DNA of 64,000 nucleotides from Harmonia axyridis (GCF_914767665.1 NC_059502.1:5084001-5148000), one strand, 5' to 3'; numbered from the stretch's first letter, positions 33,987 to 46,421 are shown. The notes: generated by a model not told the origin, from the sequence alone. Made by a program: numbers and translations.

Positions 33987-34328
33987 AAGTTGCCAACATG
34001 GTGAACTGATATGGTTACCTATTGCTGTTCAAAATTATCGTCTTCCCAGCCATTATCCGTTTCATTACATTTTCTTGTTAATTATTAATTGTTTTTGATT
34101 CGATGAGAGTTTCAGTTTATTCAATAGAATATTACATATCGTGATATGTGTATTTCATTTATTTATATATCTTTCCAATCATTTTTTTTTTATCCTAATG
34201 TTTATCATCAGAAGACCTTGTAAGTCAGTTTATCAAATTATTTGTTTTTTTTCTAGTGGTTGTCATACTGAATGTCATACATTCAGCTTGGTTTTTGTCA
34301 TAATTGATGCCATGAATGATTTTTGCAG

Positions 34329-34516
34329 AGGTTAGATCCAAATTGGTGCAGTGCGACAAATGTGAGAAATTCTTCAGAAATCGGAATACACTTCATTCTC
34401 ATCGACACAATGACTGTGGTAAAAAAAAAGTGTTTTGCTGCAAAAGATGTAAATATTCGTCGACTCGTCTTTTCGACTTGAAGAAGCATATTTTGCGCAA
34501 ACATCCTGAAACTTAA
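34329..34516 (+). CDS. Alternative terminal exon, C2HC plus C2H2 (family member 5 of 7)
   Basis: 61 residues after GATTTTTGCAG. It starts V-R-S where relatives have F-R-S. Fingers C8, C11, H24, C29 and C37, C40, H53, H58. Variable regions: NRNTLHSH and S-S-T-R-L-F-D. The AG immediately after the acceptor AG makes a NAGNAG-like context, but use of the second AG would break the frame. Confidence 0.9.
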
Positions 34517-34865
34517 AAGTTGAAAACTTGATGATGTTCATCCACTTGAATACTGTTCAAGAATACAATCTTCCTAGCTATTATTCGTTTCGTTCAATTC
34601 TTCATTATTGTTTTATTCAATAGAATGATTTTTATTTTGGAACCTAACCTATGTTATGATATTCTGTGATATGTTGATTTTAATATATTATCTTTTTTCG
34701 AATAGTGTTTTATCTTGAAGTTTATCATCATAACACCTTGTGAATGATTTTATCAAATTATTTTGAATTTTTTCTAGTTATGATTGTTAAATTTTCAGTT
34801 TTCTTTATACCATAAACACCATCAGTTGAATGATTATATTGACCTTTATATTTGATTTTTTTCAG

Positions 34866-35053
34866 AGTTTAGATTCAAATCGGTGCAGTGCGACAAATGT
34901 AACAAATTCTTCAGAAATAAGAATACACTGAATGCTCATCGATTCCATGACTGTGGCAAAAATCCAGAGTTTTTCTGTAAAGAATGTGATTATTCGTCAA
35001 CTCGTCTTTTCAATTTGAAGAGGCATATTTTCCACAAACATCATGTAGCTTAA
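34866..35053 (+). CDS. Alternative terminal exon, C2HC plus C2H2 (family member 6 of 7)
   Basis: 61 residues after TTTTTTCAG. It contains no ATG, so ATG-based ORF scans miss it. Fingers C8, C11, H24, C29 and C37-KE-C40, H53, H58; linker GKNPEFF; tail HVA. Finger 1 helix NKNTLNAH equals that of member 2, while finger 2 (S-S-T-R-L-F-N) is nearest member 5, hinting at exchange between copies. Confidence 0.9.
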
Positions 35054-35362
35054 AATTGTCGACTTGTTTAACTGATATGTTTACTCAAATGTTATTCAAA
35101 ATTATCATCAACTTGAATTAAATATGATATCTTTTCGTTATTCGTTTCAGGATTTATTTTTCAGTTGTGCATGACAATAATTTTCATTTTGGAATTTGTT
35201 TGTATAAAATAATCTCTATCACAATGTCTAATAATGTGTATTTCATATACTTCATTTTATATACCTATTTTTCAATGATGTTTTTCTTTCATCCTAGTTC
35301 TCATCATCAGCAAACATTGTGAATGATTATTTATTTGTATCTTCATATCTATTTTTTTTCAG

Positions 35363-35550
35363 AGTTTAGATCCCAATCAGAACAGTGCGAGAAGTGTAAC
35401 AAATTCTTCAGAAATAGAAAATCACTTCTAACTCATCTTCTGATGGACTGTGGTAAACCACGACAGTTTCACTGTAACAGCTGTCAATATTCAGCTATCC
35501 GACGATTCGACTTAAAGAGGCATGTTTTGCGAAAACATGCTGAAAATTAA
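35363..35550 (+). CDS. Alternative terminal exon, C2HC plus C2H2 (family member 7 of 7)
   Basis: 61 residues after ATTTTTTTTCAG; fingers C8, C11, H24, C29 and C37-NS-C40, H53, H58. The most divergent family member: NRKSLLTHLLMDC in finger 1 and S-A-I-R-R-F-D in finger 2. Followed at 35551-36289 by AT-rich spacer with nothing recognised. Confidence 0.92.
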
Positions 35551-36289
35551 GGTTCACCGTGAGGAATTTACTTATTGTAATTGTTATTCAAGACTATCAG
35601 CAACTTGAAAATTAAATCACTTTCCTACACATCATTCATTTTATTTTTGTTTGAGAACAATATCTGCGTTTGAACTTGTATTTTTAGAGAATTTAGTCTA
35701 CACAAATGTAGCCATAAATCGATTATACTCTTTCATAAAAACCAAAGAAATCAAAGAATGCATCTTTCTTTCGTACTTCGGTGAAAAAGTAGGTAATAGG
35801 CATTCCAAATCAAAACTGAATACTACCTTCAAACTAAAAAACAAAATATAATCGTTTTTGTTCAATGCAAAAAATTCAACTTCAAACTAAGGGGAAGACA
35901 CACAGGTTGTTCCATCAAAACTAGATTTAATGGACATGGAACGAATTTCACCATGAATAAGTGCATCCCTGCATAAAAACAATTTGTACAAAATTTTATT
36001 AGTGATATTTTAGGTTGGTATGTGTAAGTGGAATGTGATAAAGATTGGTTCCAGAATAATTATCTAATTAAATTTAAATTTGAGCTTACTTTTATTCCAT
36101 CGTTCTCAAAAATAGACGTTCAGAATCGGTTAACGAAAAAATTTTCTCCTGAAATTTTTAAAGTTTTTTTTTTAGATCAATAATATCAATTTATATTTTA
36201 TATGGAAAATACAGGTTTACAGAACCACCAGGTCATACAAAATCTTACCAAAATATCCAAAAATATGTTAACATATCAGAGCTTGGATT

Positions 36290-37430
36290 CTACTAACTTA
36301 TTATCGATTGATACGTTGTTAATCGGTATCCTACCTTCCCTCACCTATGTTATCGCTATAGTTACTTGGTGAAGGGTAGGGAGGGGTACCTATTATCCAC
36401 TTATCAATCGATAATGAATTAGTAGCATCCCTACCCTGAGCCTGTATCCTATCATCGATTGATTATGTAATAATCGGAATCGAGGGAAGGGAGGATACCT
36501 ATTATTAACTTATCAATTGGAAATAAATTAGTAGGATCCCTACCCTGAGTCTGGATTCTACTAATTCATTATCGATTGATACAGTAATAATCGATATCGG
36601 AAAAAGGGAGGTACCTATTATTTACTCATCAATCGATAATAAGTTTAGTAGGATCCAGGCATAGGGTAGGGATTATTAACTTATCAATCGATAATAAATT
36701 AGTATGATCCAGGATTAGGGTAGGTATCCTACTAATTTATTATCGATTGATGCAGTAAAAATCGATATCGGGGGAAAGAAGGGGAACTCATTATCAACTT
36801 ATCAATCGATAAATTAGTATGGTACCTACCCTAATCCTGGATCCAACTAATTTATTATCGATTGATAATAAGTTCCCCTATTTTTCCCGATATAGATTTT
36901 TACTGCATTTATCGGGGAAAAGAAGGGAAACTTATTAACTAATCAATCGATAATAAATTAGTAGAATCCAGGATTAGGGTAGGTATCCTACTAATTTATT
37001 ATCGATTGATAAGTTAATAATCCCTACCCTGAGCCTGGATCCCTCTAAATTTTTTATCGATTGATTCAGTAAAAATCGATATCGGGGGAAAGAAGGGGAA
37101 CTCATTATTAACTTATCAATCGATAAATAAGTATGATACCTACCCTAATCCTGGATCCAACTAATTTATTATCGATTGATAATAAGTTCCCCTTCTTTTC
37201 CCGATATAGATTTTTACTGCATTTATCGGGGAAAAGAAGGGGAACTTATTAACTTATCAATCGATAATAAATTAGTAGGATCCAGGATTAGGGTAGGTAT
37301 CCTACTAATTTATTATCGATTGATGTGTTAAAAATTAGTTCCCCTTCTTTCCCCCGATACCGATTTTTACTGCATCAATCGATAATAAATTAGAAGGATA
37401 CAGGCTCAGGGTAGGTATCCTACTAATTGC
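36290..37430. repeat. Second palindromic satellite array (TATCAATCGATAAT core)
   Basis: About 1.1 kb of inverted copies of ATTTATTATCGATTGATA and its complement, interleaved with GGATCC..GATTAGGGTAGG and GGGGAAAGAAGGGG blocks. Some higher-order copies are almost identical (36837-36990 versus 37145-37300). It shares the ATCGATTGATA core and CTACTAATT with the array at 10525. Rich in CGATA. Confidence 0.88.
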
Positions 37431-37965
37431 TAGACCAGATCGACACATCGATTTGCCTGGTGTGCATACATTAGCCCCAGTCGACGCGCCTATTCTCTTT
37501 TGTGAGTACTCAATAATCAGGATCTAGGTACAGTAGTTCTTCTGAGGAGTTAGCAAAAGATACATTGTCACCTTTCGGAATAGGGAAAAGTGGCCTATAA
37601 TAACCTACTCTTGTAAAATTATTACGGAAAACAAAGAATGCCGATGGATTTTCCGTGTTTTTCATCTGGATCGTCCATATCGATAGCCGACAGTCGCCAT
37701 CAACCAGTGTCAAGTTGTGCTAATAAGTTCGGTTTTAGGGAAAGCAGTGTTTCAGATTTTCGTCGGTCTGCTCTGCGTCGAATAAGTATGTTTCTGCCTT
37801 TATACCGATTTTCAAGAGGATTGTAGTCAGATAAATAACTACTCACTTCAAAAAGTTCCCAAAAAGGGATTAGTTATAGGTGACTAGTTTTTGTGTTTTC
37901 ATTAACTCGACATATTTCAGCCAGTCTGAATTAAACGAATAAATATCTAAGAAACAATTTTTCAG
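37431..37965 (-). other. GC-richer patch with an unrecognised reading frame
   Basis: Directly after the satellite the base composition changes. On the complement, 37510-37713 is open for 67 codons (contains FVFRNNFTRVGYYRPLFPIP). I match it to no family; its composition suggests inserted foreign DNA such as a transposon fragment. Too little for a gene call. Confidence 0.3.
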
Positions 37966-38150
37966 ATGGCATTCTTTGTGGAGTTTGCATCAAGACCTTC
38001 AAGAATCAAAGTTCCTACAGATGTCACCTTTATAATGGTTGTGGAAGAGAACCAGACAATTTTTGTCAGATCTGTGGATACTCAACTAAGAGAAAATACA
38101 ATTTAAAGCAGCATTATTTTAGAAAACATCAAGTTTCCATGACTTTGTAG
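37966..38150 (+). CDS. Alternative terminal exon, C2HC plus C2H2 zinc fingers
   Basis: 60 residues after CAATTTTTCAG. Finger 1: C4-GV-C7-x12-H20-x4-C25; finger 2: C33-QI-C36-x12-H49-x4-H54, tail QVSMTL. The CGREPDNFC linker and KTFKN resemble the preceding seven-member family but the exon lacks its four-residue N-terminal extension. No ATG near its start. Confidence 0.92.
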
Positions 38151-38180
38151 AATGTGGAATTTTCGAATAGACATTATATT

Positions 38181-39006
38181 AAGTATTAATCTTGAAATTG
38201 AAATAACAGCAATAACTACTAGTTTTTGAGGTGATATCGATGTCGAAACGACATACACAAAACTAAGAATATCGGGTATGGAAGTTTGCTTACTGTTTTG
38301 AATTTTTTTTTATTATTACAACTGCTGTCACACGAAATATAAGATGAAGTTATGAGTAACCAGAATTTTTGTTTATTCCTCCTTCCTTTGATATATCTTT
38401 AATTCTTGCCTCCTCAAAATCATGAAAATTTCAAGAAGATTATAGCGCTCAGAAGCTGCTGACTTCCTTTCAGTGGTTTCTTTTTTTTTTACTCAGGTTT
38501 TGATAATATGTTCAACAGAACTGTCAATTTGCAGAACATATGTTTTTCCTAGTCTAGATCTCCAGTCGGTATCGAAGTTTCTGAAATACAATCAATTTGT
38601 TAGATTAAGTATTAATCTTGAAGTTGAATTAACAACAATAACTACTAGTTTTTGAGGTGATATCGATGTCGAAACGACATACACAAAACTAAGAATATCG
38701 GTCATGGAAGATTGCTTACTGTTTTGAATTTTTTTCATTATTACAACTGCTGTCAGACGAAATATAAAATGAAGTTATGAGTACCCAGAATTTTTGTTCC
38801 TTCCTCCTTCCTTTGATATATCTCTAATTCTTGCCTCCTCAGAATCATGAAAAATTCAAGAAGATTATAGCGCTCAGAAGCTGCTGACTTCCTTTCAGGG
38901 GTTTCTTTTTTTTTTTACTCAGGTATCGATAATATGTTCAACAGAACTTTCAATTTGCAGAACATATGTTTTTCATAGTCTAGATCTCCAGTCGGTATCG
39001 AAAGTT
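38181..39006 (+). repeat. Two tandem copies of a ~426-bp unit
   Basis: 38181-38606 and 38607-about 39006 are near-identical, starting AAGTATTAATCTTGAA and including ATCGATGTCGAAACGACATA, a short palindrome. No coding potential; origin unknown. 39007-39788 contains nothing recognised. Confidence 0.88.
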
Positions 39007-39788
39007 GACTAAATACAAGTGAATGAAAGGAAACCATTCGATCTAAACTACAGTATTGAATTTCGAGACGTTTCTTTATTCTATATGTTGAAATTGAGGG
39101 ATATGCTAAAAAATACTGGATTTTTGATGGAATTACCTGAAGTATATAGAAATTTACACTGCCTTCTAAAGATCAAAACTAGAAAATCATTCTCGAAGAA
39201 GGATCAATGAAGATTTATATCGATATTGGAAAGTGAATCTAGTTTAAACAATTATTCCTCAACCAAAAATGATTTTTCTTTCTCTCATATTATGCAATTA
39301 TAAAATTAGTGTAACACCGACTTTTCATGTTCTATTGAGTGACATTTTTAGAATGATGTGCAGCACATTTTCATCGTTGAGTTGAATCGACAGTTTGAGA
39401 TCGATAATTCTCTGTTACGTGTGGAGGCACCTTTATCAGATTGTAGAAAGGAGACATTCAAAAAAAAAAGTGTGTTTCTCAATAAGTATCACAGCAATAT
39501 ACGATATTCTTCACCCTATTATGAATTTGAAAAAGGTTACCTAAAATAATATTAAATAACAAAATGATTATGATTATTTATATTTTCAGTGATGAATCTC
39601 AATAACAATTATCAAATTTATAACAAACATACTTCCATTAAATACTTCAAAATTGAGGTTGTTGTTGATCAGTGTATATAATTATTGATTTGTAAGCTCT
39701 TCTACATTTTCTCTTCTTCATGCCATAACACCTTTCATTTTACCAATTTTAGTCCCTTGATCTCTGTTCTAACTCCCAATGTTTTTAG

Positions 39789-39973
39789 GCCAGAGAATTT
39801 TCCAATGTCACAGATGTCACAGAATTTATAAACATCAATCTTCCTTGCATCGGCATGTACAGTTTGAGTGTAATAAGCCTCCTGCCTTCATGTGTCCTAT
39901 AGAAGGATGCAATTATAGAGCAAAACAGAGGAGTAGTGTTAAGAGCCACTTTTTTGCCAGGCATATGTCATAG
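39789..39973 (+). CDS. Alternative terminal exon, C2HC plus C2H2 zinc fingers
   Basis: 60 residues after ATGTTTTTAG, first split codon xGC. Finger 1: C6-HR-C9-x12-H22-x4-C27; finger 2: C35-x4-C40-x12-H53-x4-H58. Linker FECNKPPAFMC, NYRAKQR: close to classical lola. An in-frame ATG lies ten bases upstream of the exon but is intronic by the model. Confidence 0.92.
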
Positions 39974-42900
39974 TCCATAAGGAGCCAAGTTTATCGTTGA
40001 CGATCAAAATATTGTTTAGGGTAAATCTCTTATTACACTAGGTTTTCACTAGCTCTGGTTGATTTTTGACTTCATTAAACACTCTTTTACAAAGCAGCAA
40101 ACCTTGTAGGTTTTTTTTTTGTTATTTTGTTCATAAGGATTTGATAAATTAATATTAAATTATCTGTAATAATACAATCAACAAAACATGAAATTACTGA
40201 AAGCATATTTATAATTGTTATTGATAACTTGTTATTTCCTGTTGTTGATAACTTGTTATTTCCTAATTTGAGTTATGTCACGTCAACTGAAAAAAAATGT
40301 GTTGGTTGACCTGCATTTTGACATTTCAGCGGGAAAGGTTCGGTTGACAAGCTTAAAGGCATTATGTAAGATGCATAGAAAACCTGGTGTGTCTACTTAT
40401 ACCTGTAAAACTTTCAGATAAAACGGGAGATTTTTCAGATTTATACCTACTTGATTTCGAGAGATCGCGGTCTATTTCAGATGGCGCATACATCGTTTAC
40501 ATTTGACATTTCTCTCAATTCTCGACTTGGGGAAAAAAAATTTTTTGACGACAACTTTTATTCATATCTGTAATGTTAGAAAAAGAAGTTTGATAATGGA
40601 GTTTGAACCAAATTACTCGAAATAATTTTTGTTGTTACTAATTCGGTTGTTCTTACCTTATACTTGGTTCTCAAATAAGAGTTGCGAAGGAAAATGAGAA
40701 ATTACTTGGATAATTTTGAGAAAAAAAAGTTTCATGAATATGAGCCCACAAACGCTTTGCTTTCAATATACAGGTTGTTTCTAGTGTGTCGTACAGTTTA
40801 TCAAATATTTATTAATCTTCGCTACAGATTAGGTAAATAAATACCAAAACTTATAATTAATGCATTCATTAGAGTTTACTAGCTGAATCTTTATAATAAT
40901 TTGGAGTTTCCTGAGGATTACTAGAGATTTTTTCTCGAAATCGATAGCAGATACGACAAAACTATAACAAATCAAAAAGTATAGTACTGGACCAGAGTTT
41001 TTTTTCTACATTTTTCTGAACTAACAGCCATTCACCAAAATATAGATTTGGAGGAAGGAAGCAGGCATCCTTCCAGAAAATATATCACCCTGTAGATTTG
41101 CATTCAAAATTAGCATATCACATAGTGAAAACTTTAAACTGGAATATCTATGGCCAATTCATATTAAATATCTTGTGAAGGGAAGGTTATACGAGAAAAT
41201 AACTTGAACTTCAACACATGTATCTCAAAACAAAATGTTTGGGGACTCATATTATAGGACTTTTTTTCTCAAAATAATGCGGAAATCTGTCATTTTCATT
41301 TGTATCCCCAATTTAGGAGCACCGTGTAATTACCCCCAGTATCCCCCTATTTCTACGCTCTTGTCGTGAACTTTGAGTGTAGAACAATAATATTTTATAT
41401 TCTATGGTCTGTCATTATATTCCATTCATTCGAGTAAAAATTCGATATGAACTGAATTGTAATTTATTGTGAATGTTTGCAGTGTCTAAAATCAGTATTT
41501 TCTTTTTAAACGGCACCAGGCAGATGCGGAAAAATTTTAAAGAGCGCCACCTTACAGCACTCTGGTGAAGCAGACCACCAAAGTAACAGGTGGGTCTCTC
41601 GAAAAGTCTGAAACAAAATCGAATCAGTAAACACACCAGGTATTCTATGCATCTTTGGCATATGCATTTCAAGCTTGGTCTGTTCAGAAATACATAGATG
41701 TAAAAACTGCCTAGTGTAATGAGGGATTAAAAGTACTTTTTCAGTGATATGGATGAACTTGGTTTGGAAATGATATGTGGAAGTATAGGTGGTGGTAGTA
41801 CTTGGAATTGGTTGTGTACTTTCAAAACATCTTTAAAATTCGTTGTGTTTCAATTGTGAACAGTGTTTTCTTCAGAATAATTTGATAGTTACTCGACGAA
41901 CTTTTTAAAAATGTTTTATATGGAAAGGTTTTGTGATAACTAACTAAAAATAACCCTAAATGCGTACACACAGTGACCAAAACTATTTACAGAATGATGA
42001 GCAATCCTGGAATTAAATAAGGTGCTAAAACAACCACATTTTGTTGCTTCGTGTTTTACCATTCTCGCTTAATGAATTATTTTTCTTATTCTGTAATTTG
42101 TCGTGTTTTTTCAATATTTCCAATATAAGTAGATTTTGATCATTTGAGATGATCAATTTATATAGTTAAGTCCATTCTTTTCGCGAAATTTTATTATTTT
42201 TTTGTTGAGTAATATTTCATGTGTAGATTCGCTTGTCCTTTAGTTTTTCAATTCAATTTTTTCAATCAACAATAACAAAACGATTTCATCAAAATTGAGG
42301 TTCTTATCACATAACCTCCTCATTTTGTTGTTTTACCACATGGTATTATGAATGAAAAGCATGATTAACTGAAACTTTCTGATTTTAATGAATGTTTTCC
42401 TTCCTATGAATACTTGCAACATACATTGTTTCCTGGACAATTTAAAAAATGTCAATTATTTTATATTTATTAAGAGAAAGTTTTAGTTAATTCTGTTTCA
42501 ACTCATTTTTGTTTTAGTATTATTTTAATCAAAAGGGAAAATATGTATGGACTAGTCCATAGTTGTCCAATAGGTTTATTGTAAATTAATTTTGATTTCA
42601 ATCAAAGGATTGAAATTAAAATGAAAAAAAAAATTAAAATTAATGTTATTCAAAGGATCAAATTGAAATCGAACAGTTATAAAGATAACTTTGCGATTTT
42701 ATTTATTAGAGAATTTTATTCACGTCGAGTTTCACAAAACTTCACTTTACCCATTCAGTTTTTGTTCTTATACCTCACTAAACTGAAATTGATTTGATTT
42801 TCACAATCACCAAGAAAAATTTTTTTGTGAAACGTACTATTAGAGTTAGTTTTGGTAACCCCTTGTTTTCCCTTTTATAAATTGTTAGAAAATGTTTCAG

Positions 42901-43614
42901 TATCAATTTAATTCGTTGTAGTTTTAATTGAACTCTTTATTTTTTAAGTGAATTTGAAAGTCGATAATATTCAGGGTGACAATAAATAACTACCTCTGAT
43001 TTGTCTTTCATTCCTCATCATTGATTTATATATTATCTATTTTCCTTGATTTTTGATGAAGTTTATTATTTTTGAGCGGATGCTACCTATATCTGTTCAT
43101 GACGATGCCTGTATTTTTCAAATTTCGAGTTGAGATGGGTCTCAAACAATTAGTACAACTCACTGAAGAAAAATTTGAATGAAATTCAGACCTGTCCCCC
43201 CTGCCATTAGCATGATAATGTTAGAACAGAAGAACATAAGAAGGCTAGTTTAGTTGAAGGGCATAATCCACCCTATAGCTTTGATGTTATCAACGTTTAA
43301 AATTTCATAAACAGAGAGATTATAATTTCTCTAAATATAAGAACCTTTTAAAAACCAAGATCAGCTCAGTTTTACTGAAATATATGATGCAGTAAAATAT
43401 TTGGGAGACGACTCGAAAAAAAATTTGTCTACAGCTTTTTTTGTGTTTGTTATGCAGTTGTAAATTTTTCAGGCCATAAACTGCTTTTAGAGCTTGAAAA
43501 AACTGTAAAGTTATTTATTTTTGCGATTATATTTGTCCGTCTATTCGAACTACAAGGGGTCAATATTTTTCCCAATTACCACAGTAATTTCAGACTCTAA
43601 CTTATACATTTCAG
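39974..43614 (+). other. 3.6-kb exon desert
   Basis: The largest gap without a recognised exon or transposon body. No C-x2-C...H motif in the common splice phase was found on the + strand. A somewhat GC-richer patch at 41510-41680 and a CACCCTGTAG motif at 41088 may be decayed repeats. Regulatory content cannot be judged from one sequence. Confidence 0.5.
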
Positions 43615-43817
43615 GACCTGGTGACTTTGTGTGCACCAAGTGCTCGAAACACTACAAGTACCAGAGAAATCTACATCGTCACATCATGCTGGAATGTGAA
43701 AAGGAACCTCAGCTTTCATGTCAGGCTTGTGCCCGTAAATTCAAGCACAAGTCAAGCCTTAAGACTCATTTGCGAAGGCATCTCAACCTTTTCGGCACAG
43801 AGTTCAATTTCAATTAA
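43615..43817 (+). CDS. Alternative terminal exon, C2HC plus C2H2 zinc fingers
   Basis: 66 residues after TACATTTCAG, split codon xGA (so the preceding base cannot be T). Finger 1: C6-TK-C9-x12-H22-x4-C27; finger 2: C35-QA-C38-x12-H51-x3-H55. Tail LNLFGTEFNFN. G+C content is higher than in neighbouring exons. Linker ECEKEPQLSC. Confidence 0.92.
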
Positions 43818-45094
43818 TCAATTATACTTGTGGTGCGCCACTTGAAGACATTCTAAACTTACTTACTATACTGCACATCCTTGCTTCACAGAATTCTTGA
43901 ACTTTTAGTTTCTGATGATCGTCGTTGTCAAAGAATATCTGCCCAGAGACCAAATCAGGTCTATGTGCTGGCCACTTCAAGTATTAGTTCCTTATTCATG
44001 TTTAACGATGGTTTCGTCATCAGAAATTAAAGGTTATTTATCTCACATGTTCCTTAATCGATGTGTATAATTTGTGACTATCAGTAAGGCTTCGAATTGA
44101 ATTCATCAAGTGACGCACCCTGTATGATTCTCTTCCTTGAAATATCTAGTCAGAGTGGATCGATCGAGCTTTCGAAATTAGTTATATTTAAATATTACTA
44201 GCAGTAGTAGAGTGCTTGTGATTCACTGAGTAGTTCCTATGTCATCAGTTATTGTCGCAATCATAATATGATGTATCAGAAATGTTATAATTTTGATTAA
44301 TTTATTTTGGCGTTGAAGCCCAAGAGTTCAAGACTTCTCTGTCTGATTTCAGCATTAATCACCGTATTATGTAGATTTGTGCCCACATTTTGTGAAATAT
44401 TACCAAATATTACCTCTGTAGCCAAACAGTATTATTTAAATAAATATATATTTACCCCATATAAAAACGTTATTCCACCAAATACTCATTTCAATACATA
44501 ATTGTTATAATGAACATCACCAATCCAATTCCAGATTCATAAAAAAAAGTTAGCTTGGTTTACTCATCTACCAACCTATCGAAATATATTCACATGATTT
44601 TGCTTGAATAATAATTGAAAGGAAAATTATGTTATGGAATATGCAATATTGGGATAATATAATACTTTTAAATTATATAATTTTCTCCACACCTAGAATC
44701 AGTGCCGACAATATCTTTTGTTGTTTTATTTGTAATGAAATGGGACATTTTCACCGAACACATATAGGACAGGTAATGTATTCCAGCTATTCATTCAAAG
44801 TCATCCAAGAAAAGTTCTGAATTGTTATTGCATTCTTGCAAAATATTTTTGGGTGTTTTCCAGAAACATGAATTTCAATCATCAAGAAATAAATATTTTT
44901 TTTTATAGAAATTCTGCAACAATTAATGCATACATTAATTTATCAAACTTATAAATATGGTTATTTAACGAGCGTTTTTGTAGCGTTGACACAGTGAAAT
45001 CATCAACAGCCTAAAATAAACGAATTGGTTTTCGTTATTTTCAATATAGGAGAAAAAAGTAATATTTTATTGATTTATTATTTACCCTGTTTAC
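43818..45094 (+). other. Spacer, nothing firm
   Basis: AT-rich. CACCCTGTAT at about 44116 marks a small repeat. A frame near 44699-44775 containing CCFICNEMGHFHRTH superficially resembles a finger but has the wrong spacing. Confidence 0.45.
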
Positions 45095-45330
45095 TTTAAA
45101 TTGTAAGGTGAAATTTGATTTCAGGGTTAATACTGAATATATTCTGTCTATATTACAACTTGTCCGTTTATTGTTAGTTACATTGTGATGTTTTATTAAA
45201 GATGTTTTTTATATATTAACAGGCTTGAAAAAGGGCACTGCCCGAAACGTTGCCTCATATGACAATTCTATAACAAAAAATAAATATATGCAGTATTAAC
45301 CCTGAAATCAAATTTCACCTTACAATTAAA
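45095..45330. repeat. Foldback element with 37-base perfect inverted repeats
   Basis: CAGTATTAACCCTGAAATCA at 45291 onward is the exact complement of the sequence ending at 45135; pairing extends for about 37 bases. The loop holds GAAAAAGGGCACTGCCCGAAACGTTG (split as GGGC-ACT-GCCC then GAAACGTTG at 45233-45252), a hairpin followed by GAAACG that resembles a decayed hammerhead-ribozyme stem II and core of Penelope-like retroelements. Confidence 0.65.
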
Positions 45331-45718
45331 AGTAATATTATTATTTAATTGGTCAAAATATTTTGACGTTATCTTTTATACCCAGGGTGCTTCCAGCTCG
45401 GACGAAAATAAAATTTTTAATAATTCATTTTGTAGTTGGCATTTTCCGTTTAATATACAATAATGAATATAGGAGTACATATTCAACATTCTGTAATGAA
45501 GTCCCTAATATGTGAGTTGAACAAAAAAATGTTTCCTCTTAGCTCAAGACACTCATCGTATTCCCTACTGTGTTAAATTGCAATACTATATCATATATTG
45601 AAGAAAAAAATTTAGTAGAAAATTTTTTTTATGTGTTTGAAGAAAGTTTTGATATAGTTTCATTGTCGTAATACCCATATGTTTCAGTTCATATTAAGTA
45701 GATCCAATTTCCTTTCAG

Positions 45719-45903
45719 AATTGTTCACCTGTCTCAAATGTAATAAAACATATAGACACAAAACTAATCTCAGAAGACACGAAAAATTGGAATGTCAAAA
45801 AGATCCCAAACTCGTGTGCCCAATTTGCAAGAAGAGCTTTTACCATAAATATAATTTGAAAACACATCAAATGATGAAGAATCATTTTGATAAAGCGGCT
45901 TAA
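45719..45903 (+). CDS. Alternative terminal exon, C2HC plus C2H2 (pair 1, upstream member)
   Basis: 60 residues after TTCCTTTCAG. Finger 1: C4-LK-C7-x12-H20-x4-C25; finger 2: C33-PI-C36-x12-H49-x5-H55, tail FDKAA. Another acceptor follows only 63 bases after the stop. No AATAAA lies in that gap, so the transcript must run through the next exon. The pair is repeated at 46422 and 47111. Confidence 0.92.
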
Positions 45904-45966
45904 ATAAGGTTTGATACATAACTTAGTATTTCTTCTTATATTTCTTTCCTAATTTATGTTTTTTAG

Positions 45967-46155
45967 GTAAATAAGCCGTTTTCCTGCACAAATTGCTCCA
46001 AGTCATACAAATGCAAATTCAGGCTAAAAAGACATTTGAACTTCGAGTGCAACAAAAATCCTCAATTCGCCTGCAAACTGTGCCCCAAAAAATTCAAACA
46101 GAAGCACAAATTGAAGACTTATATGACAGTATCTCATATTTCATCCCCAAGTTGA
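45967..46155 (+). pseudogene. Broken zinc-finger exon (pair 1, downstream member)
   Basis: Compared with the intact copy at 47361, four extra bases after the acceptor (GTAAATAAGCC for GTAAGCC) put TAA as the second full codon and shift the frame. In addition the first His of finger 2 is Tyr (ACT TAT ATG for ACT CAT ATG). The remaining frame, C-TN-C..H..C plus C-KL-C, is otherwise readable, so decay is recent. Confidence 0.88.
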
Positions 46156-46421
46156 ATAGTATCAACCCTTCTAAGCACTGCATCAATCCAGTGTTTCTTT
46201 TTCAATTCAATAATCAATTATATGTTGATTGCATTAGACTTTTTCAAACTGTGTTGAATTTCAATATTTAATCATATGTTGAAGAATATTATCAGTGAAG
46301 TAAATTGGAAAAATTGATTTGTGATTTTTTTTTATGTGTTTGAAGGAACTTTGGATATAGTTTCATTGTCGTAATACCCATATGTTTCAGTTCATATTAA
46401 GTAGATCCAATTTCCTTTCAG

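Noticed and set aside
41415..41672. 85-codon frame on the complement in the exon desert
   Set aside because: No recognisable motif or supporting context; cysteines show no zinc-finger spacing.
44695..44780. Finger-like frame CCFICNEMGHFHRTH after an AG and before a GTAATG
   Set aside because: Spacing between the second Cys and the first His is far too short for a C2H2 finger, and the upstream tract is weak.
45967..46271. A 92-codon ATG-initiated frame over the broken pair member
   Set aside because: It is out of frame with the zinc-finger coding; the Cys/His pattern appears only in the disrupted frame.
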